Shown piece by piece: positions 1 through 7,501 of a DNA stretch of 64,000 nucleotides. The stretch is from Streptomyces venezuelae ATCC 10712 (GTDB taxonomy: Bacteria > Actinomycetota > Actinomycetes > Streptomycetales > Streptomycetaceae). Where the stretch lies: contig NZ_CP029197.1 of assembly GCF_008639165.1 (NCBI RefSeq), positions 4,964,001 through 5,028,000 on the forward strand. The letters are read 5' to 3'. Position 1 is the first letter of the stretch. Each line of letters starts with the position of its first letter. The position numbers were made by a program, and so were the translations under genes. Under the pieces are notes generated by a model. That model saw only the letters and a list, made by a program, of their open reading frames with translations. It had not been told where the DNA came from and did not search any database.

Positions 1-407
1 CGCTCCTCGTAACGGGCGGCGAGTTCGCCGTACGCGAGGAGCTCGGCCGGGGTCGCGGAACCGAGGGTCTCCTCGGCGGCCCGCAACTCCCTTTCCATGG
101 TGCGGAGTTCGGCGAGGGCCGCGTCGACGGCGGCCCGCACGGTGTGCTCAGGACCGAGGCCGAGGGTCTCGGCGAGCGTCTGCGCGAGGCGCGCGACGCC
201 GCCGGGGAAGCGGACGGTCGCCTCCCCGGTGTCGGGGGCCTCCGCCCCGGCCAGGAGCCGGAGCAGCGTGGACTTGCCGGAGCCGTTCTCGCCGATGACG
301 GCGGCCTTCTCCCCGGGGCGGACGGTGAGGGAGACCTGGTCGAGGACGGAGCGGTCCCCGTAGGCCTTGGAGACGTCCTTCAAGGTCAGTTGGGCGCGGT
401 CGCGCAT
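1..407 (-). CDS. ABC-F family ATP-binding protein (ribosome-protection type), 5' part only
   Basis: N-terminal 135 residues of a soluble ATPase; the rest lies beyond the left edge. The protein begins MRDRAQLTLKDVSKAYGDRS and has a Walker A motif GENGSGKST at residues 39-47. The Ala/Glu-rich segment near residue 110 onward fits the helical insertion after the first P-loop. No membrane segment is present, as expected for ABC-F proteins, which act on the ribosome rather than in transport. The ATG is preceded by AGGGAAAGAACCC, a usable ribosome binding site. A tiny leader ORF lies 115 bases upstream, an arrangement known for antibiotic-inducible ABC-F genes. Resistance function is inferred; the second ATPase domain is outside the window. 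Confidence 0.85.
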   Translation of the reverse strand, partial: MRDRAQLTLKDVSKAYGDRSVLDQVSLTVRPGEKAAVIGENGSGKSTLLRLLAGAEAPDTGEATVRFPGGVARLAQTLAETLGLGPEHTVRAAVDAALAELRTMERELRAAEETLGSATPAELLAYGELAARYEE

Positions 408-472
408 GGGTTCTTTCCCTGGGTGCTGGGGTGCGTTCGGGCCGTGGAGGGGACACCGGGACCACCACTGCC

Positions 473-487
473 GCGCCCCGAGGGCGC
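473..487. promoter_or_regulatory. Hairpin between leader peptide and ABC-F gene (possible attenuator element)
   Basis: Perfect 6-bp inverted repeat GCGCCC-TCG-GGGCGC (minus strand) in the 115-base leader between the 8-codon ORF and the ABC-F start. It could be part of an attenuator that refolds when a ribosome stalls on the leader peptide. There is no downstream T-run, so termination is not certain. Confidence 0.35.
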
Positions 488-522
488 CGGTTCAGCGGGT
501 CAGACCGTGTCCGCGGCCGGAA

Positions 523-549
523 TCAGAGAAAGAAGTAGAACGAACCCAT
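523..549 (-). CDS. Short leader peptide MGSFYFFL upstream of ABC-F gene
   Basis: An 8-codon ORF (ATG to TGA) encodes MGSFYFFL, rich in Phe and Tyr, ending 115 bases before the ABC-F start codon. Short hydrophobic or aromatic leader peptides are the sensing element in ribosome-mediated attenuation of ABC-F and erm resistance genes. A possible -10 (TAGCTA, 564-569) lies so close upstream that the leader would start almost at the mRNA 5' end. The call rests on position, length and composition only. Confidence 0.5.
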   Translation of the reverse strand: MGSFYFFL

Positions 550-563
550 GCCCGCGAGTGTAG

Positions 564-589
564 CTAGGGGGTGCGGGAGTCCGCCGCGC
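564..589 (-). promoter_or_regulatory. Candidate promoter for leader peptide/ABC-F transcript
   Basis: On the minus strand a TTGCGC box is followed by a 19-bp spacer and TAGCTA, about 14 bases before the leader ATG. The -10 overlaps the stop codon of the upstream hypothetical gene. A short AT-rich stretch (GTTTAT) precedes the -35, as in WhiB7-type promoters, but the match is weak. Confidence 0.3.
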
Positions 590-1226
590 AATAAACGAGG
601 AGGTCGGCGAAGCGCAGCCACTGGAGGACGGGCGCCCACCGCGGCGGGCCCAGGCTCAGATGGCGGTGGAGGCCGGCGACGATCGCGGCCGTCTCGTCCC
701 GCGTCGCCTCGTCCGGGCGTCCGAGAGCGCCGAGATAGGCCGCCGCGCAGGCGTCGAGCCGTGCGTGCAGCTCCCCGAGGTCCTCGAGACGGGCCGCGGG
801 GACCAGCGCGGGGTCGGGCGGCGGGCCCTGGAGGAACGCCGCCCTGCGGTTCGCCACGGCCGCGACGAGACCCAGCCGTGAGGGCGCCGTCTCGGTGGGC
901 CAGTGCGGCCGCCACGGCAGGAACACCGGCGGGCCGCCGACGGTGCGGCGGCCCGCCGCCTTCTCCGCCCGCCGGCGCGCCGCGAACGCCGTCGTCTCCC
1001 GCAGCCGGACCGCGCGGCTCGCCTCCAGGGTGTCGAGCGCGCGCAGCAGCGCCGCCGGGTCCCGCCGCAGATCGGGCTCGGGGAGCGCCGTCGCGGCGAG
1101 GTACGCCCAGGTCGCGTGGTAGCCGAGCGGCGCGTACTCCGTGACGGCGCTCCGCAGCGCCCGGTGGCGCCGCGCGGGCGACGACTCCTCGTCGCGCACC
1201 CGCCGCGCGTAGGTCCCGAAACTCAT
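564..1226 (-). CDS. Hypothetical protein, 220 aa
   Basis: Unrecognised soluble protein beginning MSFGTYARRVRDEESS. I chose this ATG over upstream in-frame codons because the further N-terminal sequence is low-complexity Thr/Arg and overlaps the msrA stop. The sequence is rich in Arg, Ala and Leu, mostly predicted helix, with no signal peptide or membrane segment. It ends in CAADSRTP just before the ABC-F leader region, and msrA lies 25 bases upstream on the same strand, so it may be cotranscribed with msrA. No function can be assigned. Confidence 0.65.
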   Translation of the reverse strand: MSFGTYARRVRDEESSPARRHRALRSAVTEYAPLGYHATWAYLAATALPEPDLRRDPAALLRALDTLEASRAVRLRETTAFAARRRAEKAAGRRTVGGPPVFLPWRPHWPTETAPSRLGLVAAVANRRAAFLQGPPPDPALVPAARLEDLGELHARLDACAAAYLGALGRPDEATRDETAAIVAGLHRHLSLGPPRWAPVLQWLRFADLLVYCAADSRTP

Positions 1227-1251
1227 CCGGCGAAGCCCCCCGGGCCGCTCG

Positions 1252-1914
1252 TCAGCCGTCGGCCCTGGCGACACCGATCGGGCAGGAGACGCCGGTCCCG
1301 CCGATGCCGCAGTAGCCGGCCGGGTTCTTGTCCAGGTACTGCTGGTGGTAGCCCTCGGCCGGGTAGAAGGCACGGCCCTCCGCCGGGAGGATCTCCGTGG
1401 TGATCGTGCCGTAGCCGGACCCCGTGAGGACCTTCTGGTAGGCCTCGCGGGAGGCGTCGGCCGCCGCGGCCTGGGCGGGGGAGTGGGTGTAGACGGCGGA
1501 GCGGTACTGGGTGCCCACGTCGTTGCCCTGGCGGAAGCCCTGGGTCGGGTCGTGGGACTCCCAGAACAGCTTCAGGAGGGACTCGTACGAGACCTTCGAC
1601 GGGTCGAAGACGACCCGGACGACCTCGGTGTGTCCGGTCAGGCCCGAGCAGACCTCCTCGTACACCGGGTTAGGCGTGTGGCCGCCCTGGTAGCCGACGA
1701 GGGTCGTCCAGACGCCGTCGGTCTGCCAGAACTTGCGCTCGGCACCCCAGAAGCAGCCGAGGGCGAAGTCGGCGACCTCCAGGCCCTCCGGGTAGGGGCC
1801 GGTGAGGGGGTTGCCGAGGACGGTGTGGCGCTCGGGCACGCCGAACTCCGGCTCGGAGCGGCCGCGCAGGGCCTGCTCGGGGGTGGGGAGGACGGGGGTG
1901 CGGGACAGGAACAT
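1252..1914 (-). CDS. msrA: Peptide-methionine (S)-S-oxide reductase MsrA
   Basis: Repairs methionine-S-sulfoxide in proteins with thioredoxin as reductant. At 220 aa it has the family motif GCFWGAE with catalytic Cys54, the segment GYQGGHTPNPVYEEVCSGLTGHTE that binds the substrate, and resolving-cysteine candidates in the C-terminal CGIGGTGVSC segment. The 48-residue N-terminal extension (MFLSRTPVLPTPEQALRG) is usual for actinobacterial MsrA. A GAGGAGAG ribosome binding site precedes the ATG. A perfect SigR-type promoter lies upstream, so induction by thiol oxidation is expected. Confidence 0.97.
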   Translation of the reverse strand: MFLSRTPVLPTPEQALRGRSEPEFGVPERHTVLGNPLTGPYPEGLEVADFALGCFWGAERKFWQTDGVWTTLVGYQGGHTPNPVYEEVCSGLTGHTEVVRVVFDPSKVSYESLLKLFWESHDPTQGFRQGNDVGTQYRSAVYTHSPAQAAAADASREAYQKVLTGSGYGTITTEILPAEGRAFYPAEGYHQQYLDKNPAGYCGIGGTGVSCPIGVARADG

Positions 1915-1947
1915 GCTGCATCTCTCCTCGACGGTCGGCAGTGGTCA

Positions 1948-1975
1948 CAACAAAGGGGGCGTGAGCGCGATTCCC
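1948..1975 (-). promoter_or_regulatory. SigR-type promoter of msrA
   Basis: Reading the minus strand, GGGAAT is followed by exactly 18 bases and GTTG. This matches the established SigR consensus GGAAT-N18-GTT for the Streptomyces thiol-stress sigma factor. The predicted start of transcription is about 25 bases before the msrA ATG. Confidence 0.85.
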
Positions 1976-2024
1976 ACGCCCCCTCGGAAGCCCGTGCCCC
2001 GGGCCGGGCGACGCGCCGGCGTCG

Positions 2025-3131
2025 TCAGCGCGGCAGCGTCGCCGGGCTGCCGCCGTTCGCCTCGTACCCGGCCACCGCGAGGTTCCGGAAGACCGTGAAC
2101 TCCGCCGCCGGGTCCCCGCTCAGCGTCCACGGCACCGCGCCCACGTGCCCGTCGACCTTCACCAGCTGGTGCATGGCCTCCGCCCAGCGCTCGCCGCGCA
2201 CCAGGAACCACACGAGCAGATGCCGGACGTGCGCCAGCATCGGGTCGTCCGGGCGGGCCGAGTGCACCGCGTACAGCGCCCCGTCCATCGCCTTCGCCAC
2301 CACCGCCGTACGGAAGAAGTCCTGCACCATCACCATGTCCGGCACGTGCTCGTACACCGCGAACAGCGGCAGCGCGGCGAGCAGCGAACCGTGCGGGGCG
2401 CGGGCCGCCGCCGTCGTCGCGAAGTGGTCGGCCTCCTCGCGCGAGCCGTGCCACTTCTCGCACCAGTAGTGCAGGGCCGCGAGGTGCGCCCCCATGTGCT
2501 GCGGCGCCCGGTCGATGACCTGCGCCCACACCTGGTCGAACTGCTCGTGGCCGTAGCCGAGACCGCGCGCCACGGCCAGCTGCGTGATGTACGGGACGGG
2601 ATCGCCCGGGGCGAGCAGCGCGGCCTCCTCGGTGACCTTCCGCGCCTCCTCGAGGATGATCCGGAAGTCGTCGGTCCCCGCCGCCGAGGAACGCCACGCC
2701 TGCTGCACCAGGAACTCGCCGTGCACGGCCGCGCCGCCCGCGTCCTTCGGGGCCTCGGCCCGCCAGGTCCGCAGCCACGCGCCGCCCACGCCGGGCCGCT
2801 CCTGGAGTTCCAGGGACGCGGCGCCCGCGAACGCCTGGACGCGCTGCCAGCGCACCTCGCCGTCCTTGCCGGTGGCGGCGAGCAGCCGCGAGGCCGGCTT
2901 CCAGTCCTGGGTCGCCTGGACGACGTCGAGGACGTGCAGCAGCTCGTCGTCGGCGCCCGGGAGCCGCACGTCCTGGTCCTCCTGACGCACGAAGCCGTAC
3001 GCCTCCGGGTCGGCCGCGTCGGGGGCGCCCGGCGCGACCTGGCGGATGCCGCCGCCGCGACGGCGCATCACATAGGGGCCGAGGACGCCGAACAGCAGGC
3101 CGAGGGCGATCAGGAACCAGAGAATGTCCAT
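2025..3131 (-). CDS. Membrane-anchored hypothetical protein, 368 aa
   Basis: An N-terminal hydrophobic helix (residues 2-21, MDILWFLIALGLLFGVLGP) is followed by a basic RRRGGG stop-transfer segment and a long soluble cytoplasmic domain. That domain is helical, with a tetratricopeptide-like feel around residues 165-320, but no canonical repeat can be set out by eye. It lies divergent from metB with about 70 bases between starts, and is conserved in position next to msrA/metB in my recollection of Streptomyces genomes. Function unknown. Confidence 0.8.
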   Translation of the reverse strand: MDILWFLIALGLLFGVLGPYVMRRRGGGIRQVAPGAPDAADPEAYGFVRQEDQDVRLPGADDELLHVLDVVQATQDWKPASRLLAATGKDGEVRWQRVQAFAGAASLELQERPGVGGAWLRTWRAEAPKDAGGAAVHGEFLVQQAWRSSAAGTDDFRIILEEARKVTEEAALLAPGDPVPYITQLAVARGLGYGHEQFDQVWAQVIDRAPQHMGAHLAALHYWCEKWHGSREEADHFATTAAARAPHGSLLAALPLFAVYEHVPDMVMVQDFFRTAVVAKAMDGALYAVHSARPDDPMLAHVRHLLVWFLVRGERWAEAMHQLVKVDGHVGAVPWTLSGDPAAEFTVFRNLAVAGYEANGGSPATLPR

Positions 3132-3203
3132 GTGTCCATTGTCCAGGACACCCGATGAGACGATCGCCGCGGCGGGGTCCGCGCAGGACTACGCTCCTGA
3201 CCC

Positions 3204-4358
3204 ATGAGCGACCAGCACTCCCACCAGAGCTTCGAGACCCGCGCGATCCACGCGGGCAACACCGCCGACCCGCTGACCGGCGCGGTCGTCCCGCCCATCT
3301 ACCAGGTGTCCACCTACAAGCAGGACGGTGTGGGCGGGCTGCGCGGCGGTTACGAGTACAGCCGCAGCGCCAACCCCACCCGTACCGCCCTCGAGGAGAA
3401 CCTGGCGGCCCTGGAAGGCGGCCGCCGCGGTCTCGCCTTCGCCTCCGGCCTGGCCGCCGAGGACTGCCTGCTGCGCACGCTCCTCGTGCCCGGCGACCAC
3501 GTGGTCATCCCCAACGACGCCTACGGCGGCACGTTCCGGCTCTTCGCCAAGGTCGTGGAGCGCTGGGGCGTGGACTTCTCGGTGGCGAACACCTCCGACG
3601 TCGACGCGGTGCGCGCCGCCGTGAACGACCGCACGAAGCTGATCTGGGTCGAGACCCCGTCGAACCCGCTGCTCGGCATCACCGACATCGAGGCGATCGC
3701 CGGCGTGGCCCGCCAGGCCGGGGTGAAGCTCGTCGTCGACAACACCTTCGCGTCGCCGTACCTCCAGCAGCCGCTGGCGCTCGGCGCGGACGTCGTCGTG
3801 CACTCGCTCACCAAGTACATGGGCGGCCACTCGGACGTCGTCGGCGGCGCCCTGGTCACGGCCGACGAGGCGCTCGGCGAGGAGCTCGCCTACCACCAGA
3901 ACGCGATGGGCGCGGTCGCCGGCCCGTTCGACTCGTGGATCGTGCTGCGCGGCATCAAGACCCTCGCCGTGCGCATGGACCGCCACAGCGAGAACGCCGA
4001 GAAGATCGTCGAGATGCTCACCCAGCACCCGAAGGTCACCCAGGTCCTCTACCCGGGCCTCCCGGAGCACCCGGGGCACGAGGTCGCCGCCAAGCAGATG
4101 AAGTCCTTCGGCGGCATGATCTCCTTCCGCGTGCAGGGCGGCGAGCAGGCCGCCGTCGAGGTCTGCAACCGCGCGCAGCTGTTCACCCTCGGTGAGTCGC
4201 TGGGCGGCGTCGAGTCGCTCATCGAGCACCCGGGCCGGATGACCCACGCCAGCGTCGCGGGCTCCGCCCTGGAGGTCCCCGCCGACCTCGTCCGCCTGTC
4301 GGTGGGCATCGAGAACGTCGATGACCTGCTGGCGGACCTGCGCCAGGCGCTGGGCTAG
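3204..4358 (+). CDS. metB: Cystathionine gamma-synthase / trans-sulfuration PLP enzyme
   Basis: PLP-dependent Cys/Met metabolism enzyme, 384 aa, cytoplasmic. Visible motifs are YSRSANPT (residues 52-59), the phosphate-binding SGLAAED region (81-87), the cofactor Asp in VVDNTFASPYLQQP, and the PLP lysine K204 in SLTKYMGGHSD. It joins an activated homoserine ester with cysteine to give cystathionine, or may act as cystathionine gamma-lyase; sequence alone cannot settle which. The gene is monocistronic with a hairpin terminator right after the stop. Confidence 0.93.
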   Translation: MSDQHSHQSFETRAIHAGNTADPLTGAVVPPIYQVSTYKQDGVGGLRGGYEYSRSANPTRTALEENLAALEGGRRGLAFASGLAAEDCLLRTLLVPGDHVVIPNDAYGGTFRLFAKVVERWGVDFSVANTSDVDAVRAAVNDRTKLIWVETPSNPLLGITDIEAIAGVARQAGVKLVVDNTFASPYLQQPLALGADVVVHSLTKYMGGHSDVVGGALVTADEALGEELAYHQNAMGAVAGPFDSWIVLRGIKTLAVRMDRHSENAEKIVEMLTQHPKVTQVLYPGLPEHPGHEVAAKQMKSFGGMISFRVQGGEQAAVEVCNRAQLFTLGESLGGVESLIEHPGRMTHASVAGSALEVPADLVRLSVGIENVDDLLADLRQALG

Positions 4359-4372
4359 GAAGCCCCGGGGCC

Positions 4373-4406
4373 GGGCGGGCGCTCCTGCCGTACGGAGCGT
4401 CCGCCC
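4373..4406 (+). terminator. Terminator downstream of metB
   Basis: A 13-bp stem with one G-T wobble and an 8-base loop, 15 bases after the metB stop. It could also serve the convergent DUF1059 gene. Confidence 0.7.
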
Positions 4407-4430
4407 AGCCCGTCGACCGGGCCGGTGCAC

Positions 4431-4622
4431 TCAGGTGCCGGGCAGCGGCTCCTTCATCGACGCCCGGATCTCCTCGCGCAGCTCGGGGCTGTCCGTGTGC
4501 TCGTGGACGGTGATCACGTGCTGGAGGGCCGCCCGGAGCAGCTCCTCCTCCTCGCCCGCCATGTAGAGCGAGCAACCGGAGACGCTCGGTTCGTCCCGGC
4601 AGTCCGTTGCTTTCCTGGCCAT
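4431..4622 (-). CDS. DUF1059 family small protein, 63 aa
   Basis: Begins MARKATDCRDEPSVSGCSLYMAGEE and ends MKEPLPGT. The Cys pair (C8, C17) and the helical tail with HTDSPELREEIR match the DUF1059 pattern. The ATG is fixed by a strong AGGAGG six bases upstream. Function is unknown. It is a small cytoplasmic protein with no neighbour in a clear operon. Confidence 0.85.
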   Translation of the reverse strand: MARKATDCRDEPSVSGCSLYMAGEEEELLRAALQHVITVHEHTDSPELREEIRASMKEPLPGT

Positions 4623-4678
4623 GACGACCTCCTGACGGGCCCGCGGACAGGCCCCTGATGTCCAGGCTAGGACCGTCC

Positions 4679-4930
4679 TCACAAGCCGTCGAACGGCGGC
4701 GTGGTCGCCGCAGGCGGGACCTGCCAGGGCCGCGCCGCCGACGCCCACACCACGAACGCGACCACCGCGACCGCGGCCAGGAACCACAGCACCCGCCGCA
4801 CCCGCCGGGCGCGGTGCAGCAGCCGGGCCCCGTGCTCCGCCGCCCGCCGCCCGAGGTCGCCGGGGACCGGCGGATGCGGGCCGTCGAGCAGCTCCCGCAC
4901 CGCCGCCTCCTCGTCCTCGTACCGGCTCAC
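4679..4930 (-). CDS. Small single-pass membrane protein coupled to a sigma-like gene
   Basis: An 83-aa protein starting at GTG (reads VSRYEDEEAAVRELLDG) with a soluble acidic N-terminus of about 45 residues, one membrane helix (VLWFLAAVAVVAFVVWASA) and a short outside tail. The GTGA overlap with the upstream sigma-like gene means coupled translation. The topology (cytoplasmic N-terminus, one TM) is that of an anti-sigma factor, but no zinc-binding HxxxCxxC is present, so this role is only an inference. Confidence 0.7.
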   Translation of the reverse strand: MSRYEDEEAAVRELLDGPHPPVPGDLGRRAAEHGARLLHRARRVRRVLWFLAAVAVVAFVVWASAARPWQVPPAATTPPFDGL

Positions 4931-5406
4931 GCGGCGGCCCTCCCGGTCGCGGAGCCGCTCCTGCCCCCGGCCGAGCCCAGCGTGGCGACCGCCCGGGCGC
5001 AGACCGCCCCGACCCGCGCCTCGGACAGTCCGAGCAGCGCCGCGATCTGCTCCTCGGCCACCCCCTCGTACAGCCGGAGGACGACGACGAGCCGCTCCTG
5101 CGGGTGCAGCGCCGAGAGCACCCCGCCCCGGCCCGCGTGGTGCCGCCGGGCGGTGCGCGCGAAGCGGACGGCGAGCTCGCTGCGGGTCAGGGCGTACGGG
5201 TCCTCGTGGCGCGAGCGGCCCCACACCGCGTACGTGTGGGCGAGGGCGGCGGTCAGCAGCGCCCGGGCGTACGGGTTGCGGGAGCGGGTCTCGGCGGTCA
5301 GCAGGGTCGCGGCGTGCAGCAGCCGCCCCGCCGCCCCGGCCACGAACGCGTCGAACTCCCGGGCGCGGTGGGCCCGTTCGGCGCGCCCGGTCCGCTGTTT
5401 GGCCAC
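4927..5406 (-). CDS. Sigma-70 family (SigE/ECF-like) regulator
   Basis: At 159 aa it has the two-domain layout of an ECF sigma factor. Residues 15-75 resemble region 2 (REFDAFVAGAAGRLLHAATLL), and residues 105-150 form region 4 with the helix-turn-helix HPQERLVVVLRLYEGVAEEQIAALLGLSEARV. Region 2 is divergent, with few of the acidic core-binding residues, so it may be a sigma-like regulator rather than a full sigma factor. Its partner membrane gene overlaps by four bases. Confidence 0.75.
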   Translation of the reverse strand: MAKQRTGRAERAHRAREFDAFVAGAAGRLLHAATLLTAETRSRNPYARALLTAALAHTYAVWGRSRHEDPYALTRSELAVRFARTARRHHAGRGGVLSALHPQERLVVVLRLYEGVAEEQIAALLGLSEARVGAVCARAVATLGSAGGRSGSATGRAAA

Positions 5407-5437
5407 GTCCTCATCTGAGGACAGCGCGCGGACGGGG

Positions 5438-6001
5438 TCAAGAGGTCGGCGCGGACTCGCCCGTCCCCTCGGCCGGCGAGGCGGCCGGCGACGACGGCGC
5501 GGACTCCGCCGCCGGACCGCCCGTGTGCGCCGACTGCCGTGCCGACAGGGCGGTGTTGAAGCGGGTGAGCAGGGTGCAGAAGGACTCGCGCTCGTCCGGC
5601 GTCCAGCCCTCGGTGACCTCCACCATCAGCTGCCGGCGGGAGGAGCGGACCTCCTCGAGGCGGGCGAGCCCGCGCGGCGACAGCTGGAGCACGACCGCGC
5701 GCCCGTCCTCCGGGTGCGAAGTGCGCTTCACCAGGCCGGTGTCGACGAGCGGGGCCACCTGGCGGGTGACGGTCGACGAGTCGATGCCCATGCCCGCCGC
5801 CAGCGCCTTGACGCCCATCGGGCCTTCCTGGTCAAGGCGGTTGAGCAGCAGGTAGGCGGCGCGGTCCATCGAGTTGCGGAGCTGGCCGGTGCCGCCGAGC
5901 CGGGTCTGCTCGGCCCGGCGGGCGAAGACGGCCACCTGGTGCTGGAGGGCATCGAGGAGACCGGGGTCGAGCTCAGTCATCATGTCCTGAGATGTGGGCA
6001 T
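5438..6001 (-). CDS. MarR family transcriptional regulator
   Basis: A 187-aa protein with a winged-helix domain. The wHTH core runs from MDRAAYLLLNRLDQEG through KALAAGMGIDSSTVTRQVAPLVDTGLV, and the wing is RTSHPEDGRAVVLQLSPRG. A Ser/Pro/Ala-rich tail (SAPSSPAASPAEGTGESAPTS) is probably disordered. I chose the ATG of MPTSQDMM, with GAGAGA upstream, over the internal MMTELD codons. It is divergent from ilvA with 146 bases between starts, so it could regulate ilvA or itself; no clear palindrome was seen. Confidence 0.88.
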   Translation of the reverse strand: MPTSQDMMTELDPGLLDALQHQVAVFARRAEQTRLGGTGQLRNSMDRAAYLLLNRLDQEGPMGVKALAAGMGIDSSTVTRQVAPLVDTGLVKRTSHPEDGRAVVLQLSPRGLARLEEVRSSRRQLMVEVTEGWTPDERESFCTLLTRFNTALSARQSAHTGGPAAESAPSSPAASPAEGTGESAPTS

Positions 6002-6147
6002 GGCTGTGGGTCTCTCTCGTGCGGGGGCCGGTTGGTGGGGGACAGAGTACGCGGCCCCGGGGAGGTCCGTACCGGCCGTGCGCAAACCGGCCGGGGCACC
6101 TGCCCGCCGGGCGGCCACCAGGGCCGTGAGCTGCGAGACTTGCTGTC

Positions 6148-7377
6148 ATGAGCTTCCGTACGCCAGACCCCTTGCACCGCCTCATGCTCGACGACGTGCG
6201 GGGGGCCCGGAAGATGCTGTCCGGGGTGGCCCGGATGACCGCGATGGAGGGCAGCCGCCACCTGTCGTCGCTGGTGGGAGCCCCGGTGCACCTCAAGTGC
6301 GAGAACCTCCAGCGGACCGGTTCGTTCAAACTGCGCGGAGCGTACGTGCGGATCGCCGGGCTGCGGCCCGAGGAGCGGGCCGCCGGCGTCGTCGCCGCCT
6401 CGGCGGGCAACCACGCGCAGGGCGTCGCGCTCGCCTCGAAGCTGCTCGGGGTGCACGCGACCGTCTTCATGCCGGTCGGTGCGCCGCTGCCGAAGGTCGC
6501 GGCGACCCGGGAGTACGGCGCCGACGTCCGGATGCACGGCCACGTCGTGGACGAGACGCTCGCGGCGGCGGAGCAGTACGCGCGGGAGACCGGGGCCGTG
6601 TTCATCCACCCCTTCGACCATCCCGACATCATCGTCGGGCAGGGCACGGTCGGCCTGGAGATCCTGGAGCAGTGCCCGGAGGTCCGGACGATCGTCGTGG
6701 GCATCGGCGGCGGCGGTCTCGCGGCCGGCATCGGACTCGCGGTGAAGTCGGTGCGCCCGGACGTGAAGGTGATCGGCGTGCAGGCGGAGGGCGCGGCCGC
6801 CTACCCGCCCTCGCTGGCCGCGGGGCACCCCGTGGTGGTCGAGTCGCCGGTGACGATGGCGGACGGGATCAAGGTGGGGCGGCCCGGCGACGTGCCGTTC
6901 GCGCTGGTCCAGGAGTACGTCGACGAGGTCCGCACGGTCTCCGAGGACGCCCTCTCCTCGGCGCTGCTGCTCTGCCTCGAGCGGGCGAAGCTGGTCGTCG
7001 AACCGGCGGGCGCCAGCCCCGTCGCGGCCCTGCTCAGCGACCCGAAGGCGTTCCGGGGTCCGGTGGTGGCGGTCCTCTCCGGCGGGAACGTCGACCCGCT
7101 GCTGCTCCAGCGCATCCTGCGGCACGGCATGGCCGCCGGTGGCCGCTACCTGAGCCTGCGGCTGCGGGTCACCGACCGGCCGGGCGTCCTCGCGACCCTG
7201 CTCGCGGTCCTCACCGTCGCCGACGCGAACGTCCTGGACGTCAGCCACGTACGGACCGACCCGCGGCTCGGCCTGACGGAGGCGGAGGTGGAGCTGCACC
7301 TGGAGACGAAGGGCCCGGAGCACTGCCGGGAGGTGGCGGACGCGCTGCGCGACGCCGGGTACACGGTGCTGGGCTGA
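6148..7377 (+). CDS. ilvA: Threonine ammonia-lyase (threonine dehydratase), biosynthetic/catabolic
   Basis: Converts L-threonine to 2-oxobutanoate, the first step toward isoleucine. At 409 aa it has the PLP lysine K61 in RTGSFKLRGAY, the asparagine-bearing SAGNHAQGVA loop, and the phosphate-binding GIGGGGLAAG. The C-terminal 75 residues (RYLSLRLRVTDRPGVLATLL) form a single ACT-like regulatory domain. This short form resembles actinobacterial IlvA/TdcB types more than the two-ACT E. coli IlvA. It could also use serine. Confidence 0.93.
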   Translation: MSFRTPDPLHRLMLDDVRGARKMLSGVARMTAMEGSRHLSSLVGAPVHLKCENLQRTGSFKLRGAYVRIAGLRPEERAAGVVAASAGNHAQGVALASKLLGVHATVFMPVGAPLPKVAATREYGADVRMHGHVVDETLAAAEQYARETGAVFIHPFDHPDIIVGQGTVGLEILEQCPEVRTIVVGIGGGGLAAGIGLAVKSVRPDVKVIGVQAEGAAAYPPSLAAGHPVVVESPVTMADGIKVGRPGDVPFALVQEYVDEVRTVSEDALSSALLLCLERAKLVVEPAGASPVAALLSDPKAFRGPVVAVLSGGNVDPLLLQRILRHGMAAGGRYLSLRLRVTDRPGVLATLLAVLTVADANVLDVSHVRTDPRLGLTEAEVELHLETKGPEHCREVADALRDAGYTVLG

Positions 7378-7501
7378 CGGACCCCGGGGGAGCCGGCCCC
7401 GACCAAGATCATGTGTCCTGGGTCACATATTCACTGGGCGCGCCGGGCCCGGCAAACCTAGGATCGGTGGGAAACGCCCGAATCTCCCCGGGAGAACTCA
7501 C

